Source of the DNA: an uncultured Opitutales bacterium
Lineage (GTDB): Bacteria; Verrucomicrobiota; Verrucomicrobiia; Opitutales; Intestinicryptomonadaceae
Reading direction: 5' to 3'
Assembly: GCA_944389175.1 (NCBI GenBank)
Contig: CALXLK010000010.1
Span: forward strand, 25,270-89,269
Length of the DNA stretch: 64,000 nt
Shown: positions 25,560-34,862 of the stretch, in pieces
Layout of the letters: each line of letters starts with the position of its first letter
Position numbering within the stretch: the stretch's first letter is position 1
Notes under the pieces: generated by a model
The model's database searches: none
Seen by the model: the letters and a program-made list of their open reading frames with translations, nothing else
Told to the model about the DNA's origin: nothing
Made by a program: the position numbers and the translations under genes

Positions 25560-26315
25560 TTATGCTTTTTCGCCTTTGGCCGCCGTCCAGTCTATATTTA
25601 TGCGCGCGCACTCCCGGCCGGTTCCCTCGTTTATTATTGAGTGCACTGTCGTACTGGCGTCTTGTTCGTATTTCGAGAGTACGGTGTCTTCCGGGCGTAT
25701 CTCCTCAAGAAAGGCAATCTGTATGCGCTTGGGCTCGTGTGCGTCCACAAATTCTGTCGGAACGGGCTGGAGAGCCAGGGCGATGTAAACGGAATTATTG
25801 ACGTGACCGTTTAGGTCGATATCGTCTTTTCTCGTGTAGCAACGCACTCCATGGGCTTCCGGCGAAGGGCGCCTGAGATGTTTTTCAAACGTGGAATTGT
25901 TTGCGAATTTATCGTCGATTTTATCCCAGAGTCGGATCTTATCCAGCCTCGCAAGCCGGCGCGTGCGTATATCGAATATGGCCCACTGCGAGCGCGCGGT
26001 AAAAAGCCTCGCCGCATCCGCGCCACGGGCGACAAATTCCCTGCAGGTCGTAATCCTGTCGCGGACAGACGGCCAAGTTTTGATAAACACGCGCTCGTTC
26101 CACATGGGCAGCTTTTCAAGCTCGATGGACATTTTAGACAACACCCAGCCCAAGCCCAAGGGTTGCAGCTGGCTGAAGTCAACGCCCAACTTTTGCGCGT
26201 GCTCGGTGGCGGCCTCCTGCAGCATTTCAAAAAGCGCGGTAAGCTTGAGGTGCGCATGCGCGTTTGCGTCGGCTATGCGCACCTTGTAGCTCGCCTCGTA
26301 GACAGCCTCTGACAT
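25560..26315 (-). CDS. Acyl-ACP thioesterase
   Basis: 251 residues, a double hotdog protein of the FatA/bacterial acyl-ACP thioesterase type (PF01643). N-terminal hotdog ADANAHAHLKLTALFEMLQEAATEHAQKLG; the second hotdog has DIDLNGHVNNSVYIALAL, containing the Asn/His pair used in catalysis. It releases free fatty acids from ACP in the cytoplasm. Starts 2 nt after the peroxidase stop, so it is in the same operon; this may tie fatty-acid turnover to peroxide detoxification. Confidence 0.88.
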   Translation of the reverse strand: MSEAVYEASYKVRIADANAHAHLKLTALFEMLQEAATEHAQKLGVDFSQLQPLGLGWVLSKMSIELEKLPMWNERVFIKTWPSVRDRITTCREFVARGADAARLFTARSQWAIFDIRTRRLARLDKIRLWDKIDDKFANNSTFEKHLRRPSPEAHGVRCYTRKDDIDLNGHVNNSVYIALALQPVPTEFVDAHEPKRIQIAFLEEIRPEDTVLSKYEQDASTTVHSIINEGTGRECARINIDWTAAKGEKA

Positions 26316-26317
26316 CG

Positions 26318-27682
26318 CTATTTAGCCTGAGTCAACTTGCCCGTCAAACTCTTGAGAAACTCCACCAAGTTTTTGACATCGGTGTCTGAGGGCACTTTGC
26401 CCGTCTGGACTTCCGCCATTATCTTGACGGCCTCGGAGAGGTCGCTTGTGGAGCCGTCATGGAAGTAGGGGGCTGTAAGCTCGACATTGCGCAGCGTGGG
26501 CGTCTTAAACTTGTGGGTGTCCCGCTCGTCTTTTGTGAATGAAACCAGGCCGGAGTCGTCTATATTGCCGACGTCTTTGCGCTTGTTGAAGTAGTCGGCT
26601 CTCAGGCCCATGTATTCGAAGGTCTGTCCGCCGAAATTCTGCCCGGCGTGGCAGACATGGCAGTTGTAGGCCTTGAACGCCTCGTATCCGGCCTTGGCCT
26701 GGGGCGAAATTGCGTTTTCGTCTCCGCGCAGGTATCTATCGAAGGGAGAATCGGGCGTTATGAGCGTTTTTTCATACTCGGCTATGGCGTCTGTTATGTT
26801 TTCCTGAGTAAAGCCTTTTGGATAGACCGCCTTGAAGGCCGCCGAAAGCTTTGCATCCTTTTCGAGGCGCTTTGCGATAGCGTCCCACGAGCCTCCGTCC
26901 ATTTCCACCGGATTCATAGGCGGCCCGCCTGCTTGTTCTTCCAGATTTGCGGCTCTTCCGTTCCAGAATTGGCGCGCATTAAAGACCGCATTTATTACCG
27001 TGGGCGCGTTTATAGCCCCGTATTGTCCGCGTATGCCCTTTGACGTTCTCAAGCCGTCGACGCCGGCCTTGTCAATCGGGTGGCATGTCGCACAGGATAC
27101 CGTTCCGTCGCCCGAGAGCGCCGTGCTATGGTAGAGTATCTTGCCAAGCTCCACCTTTCTGGGGTCGGTTTTTACCGCCTGCGGAATCGGCCACACCGGC
27201 TCGTTGACAAATTTTTCGGCCACCGCCGAGTGAGCGTTGCGGATTTTGCGCTGCTGGGCGATCCAAGCCTTTATTACCGCTCTTTCCGCGCTCGTGGGCT
27301 GGCTCTTCCAGTGGACAACCTTGAAGAGCATAGGCGGCATTGTGCCGCTGTCGAAAGCGTATTCTATTTTTGAAAGCGAAGTCGCATTTAGGGGCTTGTT
27401 GGCCTTTATGTTTTCGACATCGGCAGTCATATCAAAACACTTCAAGCCGCGCGAAATGTCGCTTACTATCGGTGCGTTTAGCAGCGGTATTTTCGCGTAG
27501 AATGGAAGTTGGGGATTTTTTGTGTGGCAAAGCACGCAGCCGGACTCGTTTAGCACCGCCTGGGCCTTCACTGAAAGAGAGCCTTCGGGTATATTCGAAG
27601 TTCCCGATATAACCGAGTACGCCGCGGCCACTATTATGATTGCCGCGACAAGTAGTAATGCTTTTCTTGCAACCTTTTTCAT
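26318..27682 (-). CDS. Tri-heme cytochrome c peroxidase
   Basis: 454 residues. An N-terminal membrane anchor (ALLLVAAIIIVAAAYSVIS) is followed by a Haem_bd-type domain with CVLCH (about residue 49) and MPPMLFKVVHW. The di-heme CCP/MauG core has CATCH (about 197) and CHVCH (about 341), plus TPTLRN and LTAPYFHDGS, the signature of bacterial cytochrome c peroxidases. Three CXXCH sites match the YhjA-type, membrane-anchored, quinol-fed peroxidases that reduce hydrogen peroxide in the periplasm. ATG 27682 is preferred over 27700. First gene of a four-gene operon ending in gmk. Confidence 0.9.
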   Translation of the reverse strand: MKKVARKALLLVAAIIIVAAAYSVISGTSNIPEGSLSVKAQAVLNESGCVLCHTKNPQLPFYAKIPLLNAPIVSDISRGLKCFDMTADVENIKANKPLNATSLSKIEYAFDSGTMPPMLFKVVHWKSQPTSAERAVIKAWIAQQRKIRNAHSAVAEKFVNEPVWPIPQAVKTDPRKVELGKILYHSTALSGDGTVSCATCHPIDKAGVDGLRTSKGIRGQYGAINAPTVINAVFNARQFWNGRAANLEEQAGGPPMNPVEMDGGSWDAIAKRLEKDAKLSAAFKAVYPKGFTQENITDAIAEYEKTLITPDSPFDRYLRGDENAISPQAKAGYEAFKAYNCHVCHAGQNFGGQTFEYMGLRADYFNKRKDVGNIDDSGLVSFTKDERDTHKFKTPTLRNVELTAPYFHDGSTSDLSEAVKIMAEVQTGKVPSDTDVKNLVEFLKSLTGKLTQAK

Positions 27683-27700
27683 GATCGCCGACAATCTCAT

Positions 27701-27733
27701 AAAAAAAGGCGTTTATGTCAACAAATAAACGCC
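27701..27733 (-). terminator. Terminator of the Bat operon
   Basis: GGCGTTTAT/ATAAACGCC stem with an 8-nt loop, followed on the minus strand by seven T. It lies 24 nt past the stop of the BatE-like gene. Confidence 0.88.
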
Positions 27734-27756
27734 TCTTAAAGACTCTGCATTTAGCC

Positions 27757-28491
27757 TCATTGCGACACCGGGCACAGCTGGTCTTTTTTCGCCCAGCCCC
27801 GCTTGCCGGAATCGGTCGAGGCGTATATAAAATCGCCGTGTGTATGCAGAACTCTCGCTATTGCGCCCTCTTGCACAGTGGAGGATATGATCCCGTGCTC
27901 CGTCGGCGACAGCCGCAGCGCCACGTCGTCTGTTACGGCCACTGCAATATTCTTAAACTGCCTGTATTCTATGAGCGCGTATACGCAAAAGGCCAATACG
28001 CACGCAAATATTATCGCCAAAAACACATATGCGGCGTTGCGCTTTCCCCATAGCGGCGGCAAAAACAGCGCAAGGACGACGCCCCAAAAGCATAAAAAAG
28101 CCGCAACAGACCACTCGTAGTCGGAAAGTTCATAGACAATGGCCTGTGTCGACGTGGGGCTTGGAAGATTTATGCCGTTGTCTGAGGCTATCATGCGCAT
28201 ATTCGCATCGGCCTCGCGCAAGCGCGGATTTTGCAGCTTGGCCTTCATGAAATTCAACAGCGCGGAGCCCTTCTTGCCCAAGTGGGCGTCGGCGTTGCCC
28301 GCGTTAAAATATAGTTCTGCGGAGTTGCCGCCTGCCTTTACGGCTTCGGCATAATACTCTCTGGCCTCGGCCATGTCGCCTTTTTTATAGGCGGCGTTGC
28401 CAAGCAGCGTGTATTCGTCCGCAGTTTGGGCGAACAGGCAAGCGCATGACCCGACGAGGGCCAATGCGGAAAGAATTTTGCTTATGTTCAT
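27757..28491 (-). CDS. BatE-like protein: TPR and SH3 domains
   Basis: 244 residues. Signal peptide (ILSALALVGSCACLFAQ), then TPR-type repeats (YTLLGNAAYKKGDMAEAREYYAEA, AELYFNAGNADAHLGKKGSALL), two membrane helices (about 135-180), and a C-terminal bacterial SH3-like region with ALRLSPTEHGIISS and GWAKKDQL. This is the order seen in BatE of aerotolerance operons. Start overlaps the BatD stop (ATGA). Last gene of the operon and followed by its terminator. Confidence 0.82.
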   Translation of the reverse strand: MNISKILSALALVGSCACLFAQTADEYTLLGNAAYKKGDMAEAREYYAEAVKAGGNSAELYFNAGNADAHLGKKGSALLNFMKAKLQNPRLREADANMRMIASDNGINLPSPTSTQAIVYELSDYEWSVAAFLCFWGVVLALFLPPLWGKRNAAYVFLAIIFACVLAFCVYALIEYRQFKNIAVAVTDDVALRLSPTEHGIISSTVQEGAIARVLHTHGDFIYASTDSGKRGWAKKDQLCPVSQ

Positions 28492-30368
28492 TTTAACTTT
28501 GCGCATATGTGTTTTAAGTCTGCAAGCATGCCGTTGAGGTCGAGGCTTTGCGCATCGAGGCCGCCGAATGAAATCTCGTCGGCGCGCAGGAAAAAGCCCT
28601 CTATCTTTTTTATGTCGGAGGAGTCCATCCCCACGGCGGAGGCTATTTCAAGAGCCTGTGCCGTCAGTATTGCGCTGCTTTCGTAGTCTTTGCTGTTGGC
28701 TGCAAGCGCGTTTTGGAGCGCCCTCCGAGCCGAATCGAGGAAGGCGTTGGCGTCTTTGCCCCGCGCGGCTTTTTCCGCAGAATCGACGGCTAAAGCCGCC
28801 GCCTTTTGACAGCGCAGCTTCTTTGCGTACGCGGGGTCGGTCGCGAGCCTTATTGCCCTTATCCTAAAGTACGCAAGCAACAACAGCGCCGCAACAATAG
28901 CTGCCTGAATGGCCCAGAATGTCGGAGATTCAAAAACAGACACCCCTCCCGATGATCCTTTCGTTTCCTTTATTGTATCGAAATCCGGCCCGGCCTTTTT
29001 TTCGGCGGGCTGTTTCGCCTCCGCGGCCTTGGCCGGCGCGCGCGCGGCGGAAGGGGCTACACTTACGGAAACGCCCGGCAGGCTCACCGTTTCATACTTG
29101 CCCTTTTCCGGATCAAAGTAGTTGAATGATATCGCCGGGGTGCTGGGAATATCGGCTTTTGTGGGAACGATGGTGTACCTAAAGTTTTTCACGCCGATGT
29201 ACCCCATGGAATCGCTGTCGTCGGTAAATGTCGATTTCGGCCTGTAAGTCTTCCAAGAGGCCGACTTTTCCAAATTCGGCGCGCCAACCCTTGAAAAGTT
29301 GCCTACGCCCACAACATTAAGCGACAGTACGCACGGCTCTCCTACCGATACGGCGTCGTTTTCCAGCTTTTCATCGCTTACGCTAAATTTACCTATTGCT
29401 CCGGAGAAGTCGGCGGGCTTGCCCTCCGCAGGCAGGTCGGATACCTCAACGCTCATGTCCTTCGTCGAAACCTTGAACGGAATCTGGTTTAGCGAGCCAA
29501 ACCCCGCAAAGAAGGGATCGACGTTTGTCTGCTGCACAAGAACCCCCTGCGCGTTGAAATCCAGCGGGTAGACGCCCGCCTTTAGCGGAGTCAAAAGCAC
29601 GGTATAGGTTACTGTGATTTTATCTTTGTCGTCAGTCTTTGTGGTAAATTTATCCTCGTAGAGGACGCAGTCGAACGCGTCGGTTTTGCTTGCCTGCGGG
29701 AATATTTTTGCAAGTTTGAACCCCTCGTCGGCGAGCTTTTTTGTGTAGGAAAATTCAAGCTTGCAGGGAATCGCCTGGCCTACGTAAATCTTGCCCTGGG
29801 GTATTTCAAGCTTTAACGCGGTGTTTTCGGATATCGTGCCCAGGCTTTCCTGTTGGACTTGCTGTGCCTGCTGAATTTGGCGCATGCGGGCCTGCTGCAT
29901 GTTGCGCATTTGCGAAAATACCGAAGGAAATCCGCCGAAAAAGTCGTCTTCATCGTCGAAGAAGGAGGTTTGCCTGCGGATTTGCCGCTGCGGGGCGTTC
30001 TTGTCGACTTTTAACTTCTGGGCGGCGATGGCGTACTTCTTGCCGTCGTATTCTATGGCCCATTCCGGAACGGTGTACTCGCCTTCGCGCTCGGCGACCA
30101 CCGTGAAGATGAGATCGGTCTGGCTCGAGGCCTTCCCGTTGGTTACGGTAAATCTGCGCGAGGTGTTCGTGCCGACAATGCTTAGCCCCTCTGGCATCGG
30201 GATTGCCCTCGGGTCTATCGAGCCGCTGGCATCCTTTAGTATTATCGAATACTGCGCCGTGTCTCCCGGCCGTATCTCCGACGGGCTAAACCCGCCGCAT
30301 TGAATCTCGGCGGCTATTGCCACCGCCGCGCCCAAAAGGGCAACCATTGCAATAAATACTTTCTTCAT
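28488..30368 (-). CDS. BatD family protein
   Basis: 626 residues. Signal peptide (VFIAMVALLGAAVAIAA), a BatD/oxygen-tolerance N-terminus (GFSPSEIRPGDTAQYSIIL, TSRRFTVTNGKASSQTDLIF), Gln/Met-rich middle, beta-sandwich repeats, then a Pro/Ala/Lys-rich linker, a membrane helix (about 480-500, FWAIQAAIVAALLLLAYF) and a helical C-terminal domain. Starts by TAATG overlap with the preceding gene, with AAGGA in front. BatD is a periplasmic/membrane scaffold of unknown detailed function. The C-terminal extension is longer than in minimal BatD proteins. Confidence 0.85.
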   Translation of the reverse strand: MKKVFIAMVALLGAAVAIAAEIQCGGFSPSEIRPGDTAQYSIILKDASGSIDPRAIPMPEGLSIVGTNTSRRFTVTNGKASSQTDLIFTVVAEREGEYTVPEWAIEYDGKKYAIAAQKLKVDKNAPQRQIRRQTSFFDDEDDFFGGFPSVFSQMRNMQQARMRQIQQAQQVQQESLGTISENTALKLEIPQGKIYVGQAIPCKLEFSYTKKLADEGFKLAKIFPQASKTDAFDCVLYEDKFTTKTDDKDKITVTYTVLLTPLKAGVYPLDFNAQGVLVQQTNVDPFFAGFGSLNQIPFKVSTKDMSVEVSDLPAEGKPADFSGAIGKFSVSDEKLENDAVSVGEPCVLSLNVVGVGNFSRVGAPNLEKSASWKTYRPKSTFTDDSDSMGYIGVKNFRYTIVPTKADIPSTPAISFNYFDPEKGKYETVSLPGVSVSVAPSAARAPAKAAEAKQPAEKKAGPDFDTIKETKGSSGGVSVFESPTFWAIQAAIVAALLLLAYFRIRAIRLATDPAYAKKLRCQKAAALAVDSAEKAARGKDANAFLDSARRALQNALAANSKDYESSAILTAQALEIASAVGMDSSDIKKIEGFFLRADEISFGGLDAQSLDLNGMLADLKHICAKLK

Positions 30369-33076
30369 TACCAATCCTTGTATGATTTTTCGTAGCGTTG
30401 TTTCTGTTCTCCGAAACCGCGCAGAGGCAGAATCTTCTCGCCGTCTTTCATCGATTCCAGCAGTTGCTTGGCCTCGGCTTTTGTCATTACTCCCGCGGCC
30501 TTTCTGAAGTTTTCCTCCTCGCGCTCCCTCGCGGCAGCTTCCTGCGCCTTGGCTTGTTCCTGCGGTTTTGGAAGTTCGCCGAGTGCGCCGCCGGGCTTCT
30601 TGTCGGCATTTTCCCTCTCCTGCTCGGGCGCGCCGGATTCTTTTTGCTTTTCCTTGTTTTCGACAGCTTGTTCGTCCTTTTGTTCTCCGTCATCGCCTCT
30701 ATTTTTGTCGGCATTTTTGCGTTCCGATCCGCCATCGTCGTTCTTGGCGTCTTTGTCCTGTTTGTCTTTGCGCTGGTCTTGCGCTTTTTGCTGGCGATCG
30801 TCCCGCTTTGAGGAGTCCTTCCGGTCTTGGCTGCCTTTGTCTTGATTGTTTTGCTTATCCTGTTTGTTTTGCTGGTCTTTCTGTCCCTGATTCTGTTTGT
30901 CCTGCCGGTTCTGTTGGTCTTGCTTCTGTTGATCCTTGTTCTGTTGGTTGTTCTGATTCTGTTGATTCCGGTCGCTTTGATTTTGCTGGTTTTGTTGACT
31001 CTGATTTTGCTGGTTCTTCTGATCTTGATTCTGGTTGTTTTGCTGATTCTGGTTCTGTTGATTCTGATTTTGGTTATTCTGTTGGTTTTGCTTGTTCTGA
31101 TTCTGTTGGTTTTGGTTGTTCTGCTGGTTTTGCTGATTTTGTTGATTGTCGTCGCGGACGAGCTTTTCGAGTTCCTTTCTCAGCTTTTGCAAATTTTGTG
31201 CGGCCTGTTTTAAGTCGTCGTTTTGCCGCTGGAGTTCTCCGAAAGCATTCAGCCGCTTTTCGAGGTTCTTAGACGTGTTTCGCGCCGTATTTTCGTTTTG
31301 GGCTGCGTCTTTGAATTGCGGGTTTAGGCTCAGGGCGTCTGCGTAAAGGTCTGCGGATTCGTCCACAATCTCCTTTGCCTGTTTCCAAGCCGACTGGCCT
31401 TGCTGTATGCTTTTTGATACTTCTTCGGGAGCCTTTTCTACGGCCTGGCACTGCTGGATTGCCTGCTTTAGAGCCTGCTGAAATTGCTGGTTCTTAAGCG
31501 GGCTTTTTTCCATGGCTTGAGCCTTTTGCTTTTCGTCTTTTGCCTGGGAAAGCATTTGCTTTTCCTGCTGCAGCAGGGGCAGGCCCTGCTTTAGCAGTTG
31601 GGCGCCCTGGGCGGCGGCCGCCTGCGAGGCGGCGTTTGTCTGCATTATCGCCGCGCCTATTTCATCGGGCGATGGGGCTTGCAAGAGCGGGTCTATTGCC
31701 GTTTTATACTTGGCGTTGGCCGTATTGTAGATGGCTTTGCAGTGGAGGTCGAAATCGGCCGGATCAAGCTTCATGGAGTCTTCGAAGAGCCTTTGCGAGT
31801 CTCCGTATTTGGCGTCGTTATACGACTGCACGCCGTCGTTAAAAAGGCTCTTGGGCGTAGGCTGTTTTTCCTCCTCAAGCTTGACGGTTGTCTTTTTAGC
31901 TCCTTCCGATTCGGATTGTACGGCGTTCGGAGCGTCTTTGGCGGGGCTGTCGGCCTCACTGGCCTTAGGGGCTGTCGCCTCCGCGGTTATCGCGGGACCG
32001 TCGGCTGCTTGCTTTTCGTCGGCGCGCACATTTCCCTGGGGCGCGAGCGCAGCCAAAAGAATTGCCGCGGGCAGGGCGCCCCTGGCGAAAAAGCGCCTTG
32101 TGCCTATTAGCGTTTCCAACGCCAAGAGCACTATTGCTATTGCAAGCGGAATTTGGAAGCGCTCTATGGCGGTGCGCTTCATTCTTGAGGATATCTCGCT
32201 GCGCGGGCCCTTGTCTATGCCGTCTTTGATTATGGCCTCTATGCCTTCGGGCGAAAGCCTGTTATAGAAGCCTCCCGAAGTCTTGGCCACCTCCTGCAAA
32301 AGATTTTCGTTGAGTTTGCTAGTTACAAGCGCACCGTTTGCGTCGCGCAACTTTTCGGGGCGTCCGTTTTCAGTTATTGTGATATTTTGCCCGCGGGGGT
32401 CTCCGACGCCGAGCGTATATATTACTATGCCTTGTTCGGCGGCCTGCCTCGCCTTTTCAAGCGCCGACGACTCAAGCTCCTCGCCGTCGCTAATAAGCAC
32501 CAGTATCTTGCGCCCTGAACTCCTTGAAAAGGCCGTTTGCGCCTCGGTTATGGCGGCTGCTATATTAGTGCCGCCGCGCTGGATTACGCTCGTGTCGAGG
32601 ACATCCAGCGACATTCTGAATGCGTCGTAGTCGAGCGTTAGGGGGCACTGCAAAAACGCCTGCCCGCTAAAGGCCACAATCCCGACCCTGTCGCTTTTTA
32701 GCATTTCGGAAATGTCTATGACGGCAAGTTTGGCCCTTTCGAGCCTGTTTGGAGCCATGTCTTCGGCGAGCATGCTCTTTGATACGTCGATTGCGAAAAT
32801 CACGTCGACGCCTTTCGTGCGGCTTTCCTCCCACCTGTATCCGTACTGAGGGCGCGCCAATGCTATCATGAGGGCTGTCACCCCGAGCAAAAACGCAGCG
32901 TTCTTCAGCGCCGATTTTACCGGGCTGCGCGTTCTTGAAAGATCGGGCAGCAGCTTTGCCGATACAAATTTTGAAAGGCTTCTTTTCCTGTTTCGCGCGG
33001 CCAGCCAATACACGGCCAAGATTGCCGGAATGGCCAGCGCCGCTGCATATAGCCAAATTGGTGATTCAAAGTTCAT
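30368..33076 (-). CDS. BatB-BatC fusion: VWA domain, TPR and Q/N-rich segment
   Basis: 902 residues. N-terminal BatA-type membrane anchor (about 1-75), von Willebrand A domain (about 88-290) with MIDAS residues DVSKS, GGTN and SDGEE, and a third membrane helix (about 305-325). An Ala/Glu/Lys linker and TPR-like helices follow (about 415-480, YNDAKYGDSQRLFEDSMKLD; about 545-640). From about 643 to 748 nearly every residue is Gln or Asn, then a Lys/Asp/Glu/Arg-rich tail leads to the C-terminal helices. BatB and BatC are usually separate; here one polypeptide joins the VWA and TPR parts. Both ends overlap neighbours (ATGA, TAATG). The Q/N tract is an imperfect repeat of Gln/Asn codons, so its length may vary between strains. 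Confidence 0.88.
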   Translation of the reverse strand: MNFESPIWLYAAALAIPAILAVYWLAARNRKRSLSKFVSAKLLPDLSRTRSPVKSALKNAAFLLGVTALMIALARPQYGYRWEESRTKGVDVIFAIDVSKSMLAEDMAPNRLERAKLAVIDISEMLKSDRVGIVAFSGQAFLQCPLTLDYDAFRMSLDVLDTSVIQRGGTNIAAAITEAQTAFSRSSGRKILVLISDGEELESSALEKARQAAEQGIVIYTLGVGDPRGQNITITENGRPEKLRDANGALVTSKLNENLLQEVAKTSGGFYNRLSPEGIEAIIKDGIDKGPRSEISSRMKRTAIERFQIPLAIAIVLLALETLIGTRRFFARGALPAAILLAALAPQGNVRADEKQAADGPAITAEATAPKASEADSPAKDAPNAVQSESEGAKKTTVKLEEEKQPTPKSLFNDGVQSYNDAKYGDSQRLFEDSMKLDPADFDLHCKAIYNTANAKYKTAIDPLLQAPSPDEIGAAIMQTNAASQAAAAQGAQLLKQGLPLLQQEKQMLSQAKDEKQKAQAMEKSPLKNQQFQQALKQAIQQCQAVEKAPEEVSKSIQQGQSAWKQAKEIVDESADLYADALSLNPQFKDAAQNENTARNTSKNLEKRLNAFGELQRQNDDLKQAAQNLQKLRKELEKLVRDDNQQNQQNQQNNQNQQNQNKQNQQNNQNQNQQNQNQQNNQNQDQKNQQNQSQQNQQNQSDRNQQNQNNQQNKDQQKQDQQNRQDKQNQGQKDQQNKQDKQNNQDKGSQDRKDSSKRDDRQQKAQDQRKDKQDKDAKNDDGGSERKNADKNRGDDGEQKDEQAVENKEKQKESGAPEQERENADKKPGGALGELPKPQEQAKAQEAAAREREEENFRKAAGVMTKAEAKQLLESMKDGEKILPLRGFGEQKQRYEKSYKDW

Positions 33077-34113
33077 GGCAAAATTCTATAACGGGTGTTT
33101 GAGAGCGCCAACTTTAGCGCCAGCACCGCAAGCGCCGCCGCGGCAAAGTATTGGAACAGCTCTATGTACGATGTAAAATTTCTCAGCTTCACGGGTGTCT
33201 TTTCGAGTTTGTCTATTTCCCGGTAAACTTCCTTTAGTTGATCCAGCGTGCGCACGCGGTAGAACTTTCCACCGGTGATTTCGGCTATCTTTTGGAGCGT
33301 TGTCGTGTCGCCTTCGCCTATGGTGTACAGGCCTGAGTGGACCGGATTGCCGTAGCGGTCGCGTATTACCTTCTTGTTTTCGTCGAGCGCGGCCGCGGGC
33401 ACGCGACCCTCGTTGCCGACGTATATGGTGTATATCTTTATGTCGAACGTCGCCGCCGCCTCAGCCGCGGCAAGCGGGGTTATTTTCCCGGCGTTGTTTT
33501 CGCCGTCGGTAAGCAGTATTATGACCTTGCTTTTGGAATTCTTTAACGCCCTGAGCTTATTGACGCTCTGCCCGATTGCCGAGCCTATGGCCGTGCGGTC
33601 GGGATCGATGGCGCCTATGTCGAGGCGCTGCTGGTTCTTTAAAAGCCAGTCGTGGTTAAGCGTCATCGGCGAGACAAGAAAGGCGTTTGCGGCGAAGGCC
33701 GTCATGCCTATCCTGTCGTCGGGGCGGTTGCGTATAAATTCGTCTATTACCTTCTTGACGGCGTCTATGCGCGTCATGGGCCTGTCGGGATCCTCCGTCA
33801 GGTCGAGGCCCGCCATCGAGCCGGAGAGGTCTATTGTAAGCATTATGTCTATGCCGCTCTCCTCCCTTTCAACGTATCCCTGTCCCTGGCGCGGCCGCGC
33901 CAGAGCCACTATCAACAGCGCAAGTGATATAAGCGTTAACAAAAAGCGCACTGTGCCCGCCTTGGCCCTGCTTTTCTTGGCGGCCTCTCCGACCACCGCA
34001 ACGCTCGAAAAACTGACGGCCGCGTTCTTGCCGGCGGCGCTCCTTAACAGAGCAAGCACCGGCAACAGCAACAGCGCCCATAAAAATTCCGGATTTGCAA
34101 AATCAAAGTTCAT
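33073..34113 (-). CDS. batA: BatA: VWA-domain membrane protein
   Basis: 346 residues. N-terminal hydrophobic BatA domain (ALLLLPVLALLRSAAG), membrane helix, then a VWA domain with MIDAS residues DLSGS (about 92-96), TAIGSAIGQS and LLTDGEN, and a C-terminal helix (YFAAAALAVLALKLAL). Metal-dependent ligand or partner binding at the periplasmic face is the expected role. Overlaps upstream and downstream genes by ATGA. Confidence 0.93.
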   Translation of the reverse strand: MNFDFANPEFLWALLLLPVLALLRSAAGKNAAVSFSSVAVVGEAAKKSRAKAGTVRFLLTLISLALLIVALARPRQGQGYVEREESGIDIMLTIDLSGSMAGLDLTEDPDRPMTRIDAVKKVIDEFIRNRPDDRIGMTAFAANAFLVSPMTLNHDWLLKNQQRLDIGAIDPDRTAIGSAIGQSVNKLRALKNSKSKVIILLTDGENNAGKITPLAAAEAAATFDIKIYTIYVGNEGRVPAAALDENKKVIRDRYGNPVHSGLYTIGEGDTTTLQKIAEITGGKFYRVRTLDQLKEVYREIDKLEKTPVKLRNFTSYIELFQYFAAAALAVLALKLALSNTRYRILP

Positions 34114-34862
34114 TTTTGTTTCTGTGTGGTTTGCCTGCGTTTCTGCTCGTCGGCTTCGACGAACTTTTCGGCCGACTGCAATATTTGGTCTTTTTCGGTT
34201 TCGCTGAATGCGTGCCGGGCAAACTTGGCAATGTCGGCCAGTTTTAAAATCTTTTCGAGGTCTGCTTTGGCTTCGCCGTCAAAGTGTTCGGATTGGCCGG
34301 CTATTGCCAGGAATTCCTCCGTGGTGCGCTCGGGCGCGGGTATTTGATAGACCGCGTCGATGTAGTCTCTGACAATCTGGCTGACCTCCTCGGCATAGGC
34401 CTTGGGCCCGAAATCGCCGTAAATCTTGGGTGCGTTCTCAAAGCGCAGCTTCGCAACTTCGTACGGCGTTTTCGGCTTGACATGGCGCTTGCGCAACAGA
34501 AGCAAAACGACTGCAACCACCGCCACAATGCCGCCTATAAGCCAATACAAATTGCTTTCCAAAAACGACGGGCCCATCTTGCCGGTTGCCGGCCTTATTT
34601 GGCCGAAAAGCCCTTCGAGGGCCTTCCGTTTTGCCTCGAGTTTCTGTTGCCGAATCTTTTTTTGCTCCTCGGCATTGGCCTGTCCCCCCTGCAAAACCGG
34701 CGATTGACCCCCTTGCGGTGCCATCTGCAACATTTGGGGAGATTGCCGCTGAGGAACTATCTGCGCGGCCGGGGAATCCGGCTCGAGCTTTACCGTCGGC
34801 GCCTGCGCAAAAGCGCACAGCGCCGAGGCGGCAACCAGTAATTGTGCTAAAATCCTTTTCAT
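34110..34862 (-). CDS. DUF4381-type Bat accessory protein
   Basis: 250 residues. Signal peptide (ILAQLLVAASALCAFAQ), Gln/Pro-rich linker, a single membrane helix (about 108-128, LYWLIGGIVAVVAVVLLLL), then a helical domain with PKTPYEVAKLRFENAP and YIDAVYQIPAPERTTEEFL, the DUF4381 pattern. It sits between the DUF58 and batA genes, as usual, with ATGA overlaps at both ends. Confidence 0.85.
   Translation of the reverse strand: MKRILAQLLVAASALCAFAQAPTVKLEPDSPAAQIVPQRQSPQMLQMAPQGGQSPVLQGGQANAEEQKKIRQQKLEAKRKALEGLFGQIRPATGKMGPSFLESNLYWLIGGIVAVVAVVLLLLRKRHVKPKTPYEVAKLRFENAPKIYGDFGPKAYAEEVSQIVRDYIDAVYQIPAPERTTEEFLAIAGQSEHFDGEAKADLEKILKLADIAKFARHAFSETEKDQILQSAEKFVEADEQKRRQTTQKQK

Noticed and set aside
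30568..31272. Leu/Val/Asp-rich frames on the plus strand
   Set aside because: They are antisense to the Q/N-rich tract of batBC; the repeats alone keep these frames open.
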